The notes under the pieces are model-generated. The model saw only the letters and a program-made list of their open reading frames with translations. It was not told where the DNA came from and searched no databases. Positions 58,963 through 64,000 of a stretch of 64,000 bases of DNA are shown here, in pieces. The stretch is taken from assembly GCF_007748175.1 (NCBI RefSeq), contig NZ_CP037422.1, forward strand, positions 5,038,334-5,102,333, in the 5' to 3' direction. Position numbers and translations under genes: made by a program. The stretch comes from Gimesia aquarii. GTDB lineage: Bacteria; Planctomycetota; Planctomycetia; Planctomycetales; Planctomycetaceae. Within the stretch, counting starts at the first letter, position 1, and every line of letters begins with the position of its first letter.

Positions 58963-59772
58963 TCACGAGTGCATAACAAAACCACCATCGACATTAATCG
59001 TTTGTCCTGTCACTTGAGCGGCACGAACTGAGCTGAGAAAAACGATCATATTGGCGATATCTTCTTTCGTCTGCCAACGTTGTAGCGGGACCAGTTGTTT
59101 GATTTTTTCTCCTGCCCATTGCTCATAGGTTTTCTGGTTCTCTTTGGATTGACGATCATTCCAAGCCTGCCACACCGATTGATTCAGGGGAGTCTGTACC
59201 ATTCCGGGACAAACGGAATTCACACGGATTCCATCCCCGGCTAAATCCTTAGCCATACATTGTGCAAAGTTAATGTTAGCGGCTTTGGATGCACTATAAG
59301 GGGGATCGGTTTGGGAACCGATTTGACCTGCAATCGAACTAATGAATGTCATAGTTCCTCTGCCAGCCTGTTGCATAACGGGGGCTAATGTATGGGCAAT
59401 ATGCACCATGCCTTGCATGTTAACCTCAAACACGCGTGGCCAGTCAGAGGGTTCTAAGTTCGTAAACGGAAAGCCAAACTTTCTTGAGCCAATTGCAGCC
59501 GCGTGTACCAGGTGATCAATATGAGAAGTGCGATTCAATGTCTGTTGAGTGATTTCCTCGACCGCCTTCAAGTCTGTAATGTCGACTTGAAACCCCAGCA
59601 CAGTTTGTCCGGTCTCTTTACTTAATTGATTGGCAATCAACTCGATCTGATCGGTTTGATCCCAGAGAATGGGCTGGGCTCCTTCTTCGGCGAACGTACG
59701 CGCTGTCACCAGACCGATGCCACTTGCTCCACCTGTAATCACCACAGTGGCACCTGACAAATTGAGATCCAT
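58963..59772 (-). CDS. Short-chain dehydrogenase/reductase
   Basis: The 269-residue enzyme has the SDR features: nucleotide motif TGGASGIG (residues 13-20), VNMQG (N118), Ser145/146, and catalytic YSASK (Tyr159, Lys163), plus the C-terminal TGQTINVDGGF. It oxidises or reduces a hydroxyl or carbonyl with a nicotinamide cofactor. The substrate is unknown. ATG 59772 is the fitting start; in-frame ATGs at 59826 and 59853 give unusual leaders. It is divergent from the TIM-barrel gene at 59919. Confidence 0.9.
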   Translation of the reverse strand: MDLNLSGATVVITGGASGIGLVTARTFAEEGAQPILWDQTDQIELIANQLSKETGQTVLGFQVDITDLKAVEEITQQTLNRTSHIDHLVHAAAIGSRKFGFPFTNLEPSDWPRVFEVNMQGMVHIAHTLAPVMQQAGRGTMTFISSIAGQIGSQTDPPYSASKAANINFAQCMAKDLAGDGIRVNSVCPGMVQTPLNQSVWQAWNDRQSKENQKTYEQWAGEKIKQLVPLQRWQTKEDIANMIVFLSSVRAAQVTGQTINVDGGFVMHS

Positions 59773-59918
59773 TTCTGATTTTATCCTGAGCTGTGAGAGA
59801 AGTATTTGGAATTGAGGTATCTCCATTTTGATCGATGGCTTTTCCTGCTGCAAGTCGATTGCTATCTTAATACATGATGAAACAGGAGCAGATGCGCAGT
59901 AGAAGGGAAACTAACGCC

Positions 59919-60740
59919 ATGAGACTTGGAATGATTAATTCTGCCTGGGCCCAAGCAGGCCGAGATACCGTCTGGGGCTTAGAAAAGACAAAAGCGCTTG
60001 GATTTGACTGTGTCGATATTTTTATCGATCCACTTGATGCTGACGTCCGTGAACGAAAACTGGTCAAAGATACGTGCGATCGGCTCGATCTGCCGATTGT
60101 CTCGGTGTGTTGTGTGGCAGTGGGATTAATCGACTTCAATCCAAGTGTGCAACGTTTTCATCTCCAAAGGGTAAAAGACTATCTAGATCTGTGTTACGAA
60201 TACGAGGCCCAAAATCTACTGCTGGTGCTGGGAGAATACATCTGGAACCGGGAAGTGATACCGCCGGAAGAACAATGGAAACAGGGGGTCGCGCAATGCC
60301 GGTCGCTCGCTACATATGCGGATTCTCTGGGATTAAAAATCGCTCTCGAACTGGAACCCTTTTCGCTCTCATTATTGAACGACGTCGATTCGATGGTTCG
60401 TTTTGTGGATGAGGTGAACCATCCTGCATTAAAAGCCAATATTGATATTTCCCATTTAGTGTTAGCGAATGTAGAACCGGAAGAACTGAGAAAATTACAG
60501 GGCAAAGCGATACACGTACATATTTCTGACTGTGACGGCAAAGTACACGGCGATTTGCCACCGGGGCGGGGAGTGGTTCCTTTCGAACCTTATCTGGATG
60601 AAATCAAAAAATTGAACATTGAGGGGGCGATTTCGCTGGAATTGGAATATTCTCCTGATCCCGACAAAATTGAGGAATGGGTCCAGGAAGCCTATGAATC
60701 GACCAGCGCTTTGCTGCAAAAGACAGGTTTGAGGGGTTAA
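59919..60740 (+). CDS. Sugar phosphate isomerase/epimerase-like TIM barrel
   Basis: The 273-residue protein begins MRLGMINSAWAQAG and has the family barrel: LGFDCVDIFIDPLD, LLLVLGEYIWN, LKIALELEPFSLSLLND (Glu) and ISLELEYSPDPDKIEEW (late Glu), with HVHISDCDG. It lacks a signal peptide, so it is cytosolic, unlike the exported homolog at 13144. Possible activity is isomerisation of a keto sugar acid. ATG 59919 is chosen by homology to the family start; upstream in-frame ATGs (59874, 59892) are possible. Confidence 0.87.
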   Translation: MRLGMINSAWAQAGRDTVWGLEKTKALGFDCVDIFIDPLDADVRERKLVKDTCDRLDLPIVSVCCVAVGLIDFNPSVQRFHLQRVKDYLDLCYEYEAQNLLLVLGEYIWNREVIPPEEQWKQGVAQCRSLATYADSLGLKIALELEPFSLSLLNDVDSMVRFVDEVNHPALKANIDISHLVLANVEPEELRKLQGKAIHVHISDCDGKVHGDLPPGRGVVPFEPYLDEIKKLNIEGAISLELEYSPDPDKIEEWVQEAYESTSALLQKTGLRG

Positions 60741-60902
60741 AACCGCAGAAAACGACCTGAAACCAGAGAGTTTTTTGATTTCGTCGAATCCGTGTGCCAG
60801 TTGCTTGAAGTTTTCAATCTGTTTCCCTAATTTCGCTGATAGAAACGCCCAGTGGTTGGCGTTGATTCTGTGAACCTTTTGTACATATTGAGAATTCAAA
60901 CA

Positions 60903-62162
60903 ATGGCTGATCTGATTGCCCCTCATGGCGGATTGAGTGAACCTGTCTGTTGTACCGTTTCTGCTGAGGAAATTGATAGCTTCAAAGCCGAAGCCGCAAC
61001 GCTGCCTAAAGTCCCTGTTTCTGCAGCTGATTTATCAACCGTCTACCGTTTAGGAGATGGTACATTGAGCCCCTTAACGGGTCCAATGGGTGAAGAAGTT
61101 TATAACCGTGTCCTCGATGAAGCGTGCATCGAAGTCAATGGTAAGCAATATGCATGGACAATTCCTTTGGCATTGCCTGTCACATCGGAATTGGCAGGCA
61201 CACTTTCCAGTGGGCAAAAAGTCGCGTTAACAAATCCCGCAGGGGACATCGTTGCCACATTGGATATTACGGATGTGTATGAGTGGGACAAGCCCAAGTA
61301 TCTGAAGAGTGTATATCAGACCGAACGCACCGATCATCCGGGCGCTGCCATGGTCCTTGAGGGCGATGCAGATAACTCTCACCTCATTGGTGGAGAGATT
61401 CGCGTCTTACCACAGCCGAAGAACAGTTCATTCGGAAAATATGTCCTCACGCCCCGTGAAGTACGTGCTCTGATTGCCGATAAAGGCTGGGAAGCCGTGG
61501 TCGCGTTTCAAACTCGAAACCCTCTGCACCGTGCTCACGAATACGCTCTGGTTTACGGCCTGGAAACTCTGTTGCGACAAGGCAAAAACGCAGGCGCGGT
61601 TTTGAATCCGCTCATCGGCGAAACCAAGAGTGACGATGTGAGTGCCGAAATTCGGATGGAGACCTATGAAAAACTGATCGAGAACCGGGAACTCGGAGAC
61701 GGTGATAGTGATCCTGAATTATGGGGACCACGTGACGATAGTCCTCCAGATCGGGTTTTATTGCTCGGCCTGGATATCAAAATGTTCTACGGCGGTCCGA
61801 AAGAAGCGGTAATGCATGGCATCTACCGTCAGAACATGGGATACACCAACATCGTCATTGGTCGTAAACATGCCGATGCTCCCTACGCTGATGGAACCGC
61901 CATCTGGGGCGACTTCGATGCCCAGGAGATCTTCAATAATCTGGCGGGTGAATTGTTGATTGAACCTGTTAACGTTGGCTTTGCTGCCTTTTATGAATCA
62001 TTGGGGCGTGTTGACCTCATGGAAAACCACTCGGAAGAGAAACCGGTTTTCATTTCAGGGAAGCAGGTGCGAGCGACCCTTCAGGAAGGCGAAATGGTCG
62101 ACCCACGCATCATGCGGGAAAGTACTTCCAAGATTCTTTCAGAAGCAATGAAAGTTTCCTGA
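60903..62162 (+). CDS. sat: Sulfate adenylyltransferase (ATP sulfurylase)
   Basis: The 419-residue enzyme joins sulfate and ATP to adenosine 5'-phosphosulfate. Markers are the active-site [29 protein letters not shown], and [12 protein letters not shown]. The length fits the single-domain form without a fused APS kinase. No cysN, APS reductase or sulfite reductase is in the window. It is followed by a strong terminator. ATG 60903 is the expected start. Confidence 0.95.
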   Translation: MADLIAPHGGLSEPVCCTVSAEEIDSFKAEAATLPKVPVSAADLSTVYRLGDGTLSPLTGPMGEEVYNRVLDEACIEVNGKQYAWTIPLALPVTSELAGTLSSGQKVALTNPAGDIVATLDITDVYEWDKPKYLKSVYQTERTDHPGAAMVLEGDADNSHLIGGEIRVLPQPKNSSFGKYVLTPREVRALIADKGWEAVVAFQTRNPLHRAHEYALVYGLETLLRQGKNAGAVLNPLIGETKSDDVSAEIRMETYEKLIENRELGDGDSDPELWGPRDDSPPDRVLLLGLDIKMFYGGPKEAVMHGIYRQNMGYTNIVIGRKHADAPYADGTAIWGDFDAQEIFNNLAGELLIEPVNVGFAAFYESLGRVDLMENHSEEKPVFISGKQVRATLQEGEMVDPRIMRESTSKILSEAMKVS

Positions 62163-62192
62163 TTGAATTCTGGTGAATTGCTGATAAACCAA

Positions 62193-62226
62193 CGGCAGAC
62201 AGAAGTCATTTCTGTCTGCCGTTTTT
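62193..62226 (+). terminator. Strong factor-independent terminator after sat
   Basis: A 12-base perfect stem (CGGCAGACAGAA at 62193-62204, TTCTGTCTGCCG at 62210-62221) with a five-base loop is followed by TTTTTC. Confidence 0.85.
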
Positions 62227-62279
62227 CATTTCTGAAATCAATTCTGCTTAAAAGTGTTACTATAGATTTGAATTGTCAA

Positions 62280-63755
62280 CTAATCGGGAACGACTGCCCC
62301 TTTCCAGTTCTTTTTGAGTTGTCTGGAAAGCTGGCCGACAACGGTCTTCTGATCTGGTTGATTTGCGATATTTTTGTTTTCAGCAGAGTCATGTTGGTGG
62401 TCATAGAGTTCACGACCCACGATTTTTCCTGATTTGCGTTCCCGCCATTCGGTGTATCGATATCGGTCTGTCTTCATTGAGTAACCCATCATAGAGCCGC
62501 GTGGATACTGGCTGAACGCAGCCGGTTTCCAGGGACGATTGGGGTTCTCCAACAGCGGCTTGAAGCTGGTTCCTTCCAGGTGGTCTGGCAGAGGAATCCG
62601 GGCTAACTCACAGAGTGTGGGATAGATATCCACAAATTCAACCAGGGCACGGGTTGTTTTGCCGCTTGCTTGTATCTGTGGAGCACGAATGATTAAGGGA
62701 ACCCGAGTATCCAGTTCAAAGTTAGTGTGCTTGCACCAGCCGGCATGTTCACCCAGCTTCCAACCATGATCGCCCCAGAGAATCACAATTGTATTGTCGT
62801 CCAGTTCCAAACGTTTTAGTTCATCGAGGATTTTTCCGATATTCGCATCAGTAAAGCTCACACTGGCATAATAACCGTGGCGCAGTTTCAAAGCTTGTTC
62901 CTCAGTCAGATCGCCTTTCCGGGGAATATCGGAATAGTTACGGAGTTCTCCCCAGTTCGTAGACGCCCATTGAGGAGCATCTTTCGGGAGAAACGGGTTC
63001 TCCGCCAGTTTGATCTCAGACCGATCGTAAAGATCCCAGTATTTTTGAGGAGCGACAAACGGCAGATGCGGTTTTAGAAAACCGACTGCCAGAAAGAATG
63101 GTTTTTGATGTTGTTTCTGTCGCTGAAGTGTTTTTAGAGCCTGTTCCGCAATTGCTCCATCCCGATAAAGATGATCGGGGACATCAGCCATCTCTGTCGC
63201 CGGACCCCGTGTCAAACGTGAGCGTTTTTTTCGACTCATTTTTTTAAGATTGAGCCCTTTCGTTTTAGCTCTGATAGCGGCTTGTGTTTCCGGTAGCTGA
63301 TACCCTTTGGCTTTGACCTTTAGATATCGATCCCAGGAGGGATCATCATTCAAACTCCCATGATAAATTTTCCCCATGCCGACCGAGTGGTATCCATGTT
63401 TCATAAATTGTTGTGTTAGTGTGACGACATCGGGAACCGTCTTTCGAAAATGCGTCTCGAGATCATAGACCTTTGTCGAATCGGGACGCAGCCCTGTCAT
63501 CAGGCTGGTGCGCGAAGGAGAACAGACTGCTTGCTGGCAGTAAGCTCGTTCAAACAATAGACCACTGGCGGCTAACCGATCGATGTTGGGACTCTTGATA
63601 TGCGTGGCGCCATAACAACCCAGTTCCGGACGCAAATCGTCAACGGCGATGAACAGCACATTGGGTTTTTCTGAAGCGACAGAATTTGAAGAAGCAAGGC
63701 ATCCAGAAAAAATGACAAGACAGAAGATGATTAAAAGTCGAAGTCGAACGGCCAT
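62280..63755 (-). CDS. Sulfatase, iduronate-2-sulfatase-like, lipoprotein candidate
   Basis: The 491-residue protein starts with a signal peptide with a possible lipobox (VIFSGC, Cys19). The formylglycine motif is CSPSR (Cys78), and metal ligands include FIAVDDLRPELG and LWGDHGWKLGEH. Overall layout follows iduronate-2-sulfatase (YDLETHFRK, HLPFVAPQKYWDLY). The target is probably a sulfated sugar, not necessarily iduronate. It is convergent with sat. Sulfate released by such enzymes could feed sat, but co-regulation is not shown. Confidence 0.92.
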   Translation of the reverse strand: MAVRLRLLIIFCLVIFSGCLASSNSVASEKPNVLFIAVDDLRPELGCYGATHIKSPNIDRLAASGLLFERAYCQQAVCSPSRTSLMTGLRPDSTKVYDLETHFRKTVPDVVTLTQQFMKHGYHSVGMGKIYHGSLNDDPSWDRYLKVKAKGYQLPETQAAIRAKTKGLNLKKMSRKKRSRLTRGPATEMADVPDHLYRDGAIAEQALKTLQRQKQHQKPFFLAVGFLKPHLPFVAPQKYWDLYDRSEIKLAENPFLPKDAPQWASTNWGELRNYSDIPRKGDLTEEQALKLRHGYYASVSFTDANIGKILDELKRLELDDNTIVILWGDHGWKLGEHAGWCKHTNFELDTRVPLIIRAPQIQASGKTTRALVEFVDIYPTLCELARIPLPDHLEGTSFKPLLENPNRPWKPAAFSQYPRGSMMGYSMKTDRYRYTEWRERKSGKIVGRELYDHQHDSAENKNIANQPDQKTVVGQLSRQLKKNWKGAVVPD

Positions 63756-64000
63756 GAAAGTCTTTCTTTATAATTGGTGCGGATGAGATTAATGAATCAT
63801 GCGGATGGTAGCTCTAATATCTATCAGCTTGAGGGGAAATACAATCTGATGAGGCTGTTTCTTAACCATTTTTGTTTTCTTTTACGCTTTGGTAAATTTA
63901 AAGTTTATTAAATGGCTCCCATGTAACAAACTGAAGGTATCTGCCCTTCTGATCGGACAGTGACAACTGTTGTTTTGCACCATTTTACTGTTCGTTTTGT
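63756..64000. other. Intergenic region at right window edge
   Basis: No gene is seen. The promoter of the sulfatase on the minus strand should lie here. Confidence 0.3.

Overview
The window looks like a chromosomal segment of a planctomycete. The sequence is mid-40s % GC by eye. Gimesia/Rubinisphaera-type marine Planctomycetaceae are the best guess, by inference only. The markers are an ECF sigma factor overlapping a Ser/Thr kinase with an FGE-like domain, two formylglycine sulfatases, a DUF1080 protein, paired DUF1559 proteins, a Pirellula/Verrucomicrobium-type haem-binding domain, an ASPIC/UnbV repeat protein, Tat-exported Gfo/Idh and TIM-barrel enzymes, and a very large PQQ-propeller protein. 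No tRNA, rRNA, insertion sequence, prophage or CRISPR array was seen. Many genes lack a good Shine-Dalgarno site, so several starts are judgement calls, explained per gene.

Layout. 1-2.9 kb: a truncated secreted FAD oxidoreductase and a secreted beta-sandwich protein. 3.1-6.3 kb: the ECF sigma/kinase pair. 6.3-6.65 kb: an intergenic inverted repeat pair. 6.65-8.8 kb: glpD with a GNAT acetyltransferase. 9.0-17.7 kb: a one-direction carbohydrate cluster of XylR-like regulator, DJ-1/PfpI, Tat Gfo/Idh oxidoreductase, PhyH-type dioxygenase, exported TIM-barrel isomerase/lyase, sulfatase and beta-helix protein. 17.8-24.2 kb: an envelope group on the minus strand, with a PQQ-propeller protein that has a methyltransferase-like domain in its middle, two TPM-domain membrane proteins and a coiled-coil protein. 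24.5-32.2 kb: LRR lipoprotein, family 4 uracil-DNA glycosylase, CBS protein, alpha/beta hydrolase, TlpA-like lipoprotein, cytochrome-like haem protein and cardiolipin synthase. 32.4-40.6 kb: a 2061-residue alpha-2-macroglobulin-like protein without its thioester, and a GT39-like membrane glycosyltransferase. 40.8-47.1 kb: housekeeping genes mutS, prs and serC with a translationally coupled nucleosidase. 47.1-56.6 kb: two DUF1559 proteins, creatininase-family hydrolase, UnbV/TPR pair, two Hsp20 chaperones, and a DUF1080-MFS-small membrane protein unit. 57-63.8 kb: TPR protein, rpsT, SDR, sugar isomerase, ATP sulfurylase and a second sulfatase.

How the genes work together. The strongest functional theme is catabolism of sulfated or oxidised carbohydrate: sulfatases, a beta-helix lyase/hydrolase candidate, exported oxidoreductase and isomerase/lyase, and a separate DUF1080 plus MFS unit. 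This set resembles the known 3-keto-glycoside pathway of Bacteroidetes (family-based inference). The second theme is the envelope: large propeller, macroglobulin-like and lipoprotein genes, with the ECF/kinase pair as a likely signalling module. The most unusual items are the exported PQQ/methyltransferase-like fusion (20208-24173), the thioester-less macroglobulin (32435-38620) and the pilin-like DUF1559 protein re-anchored behind a GYF_2-like domain (47949-48899).
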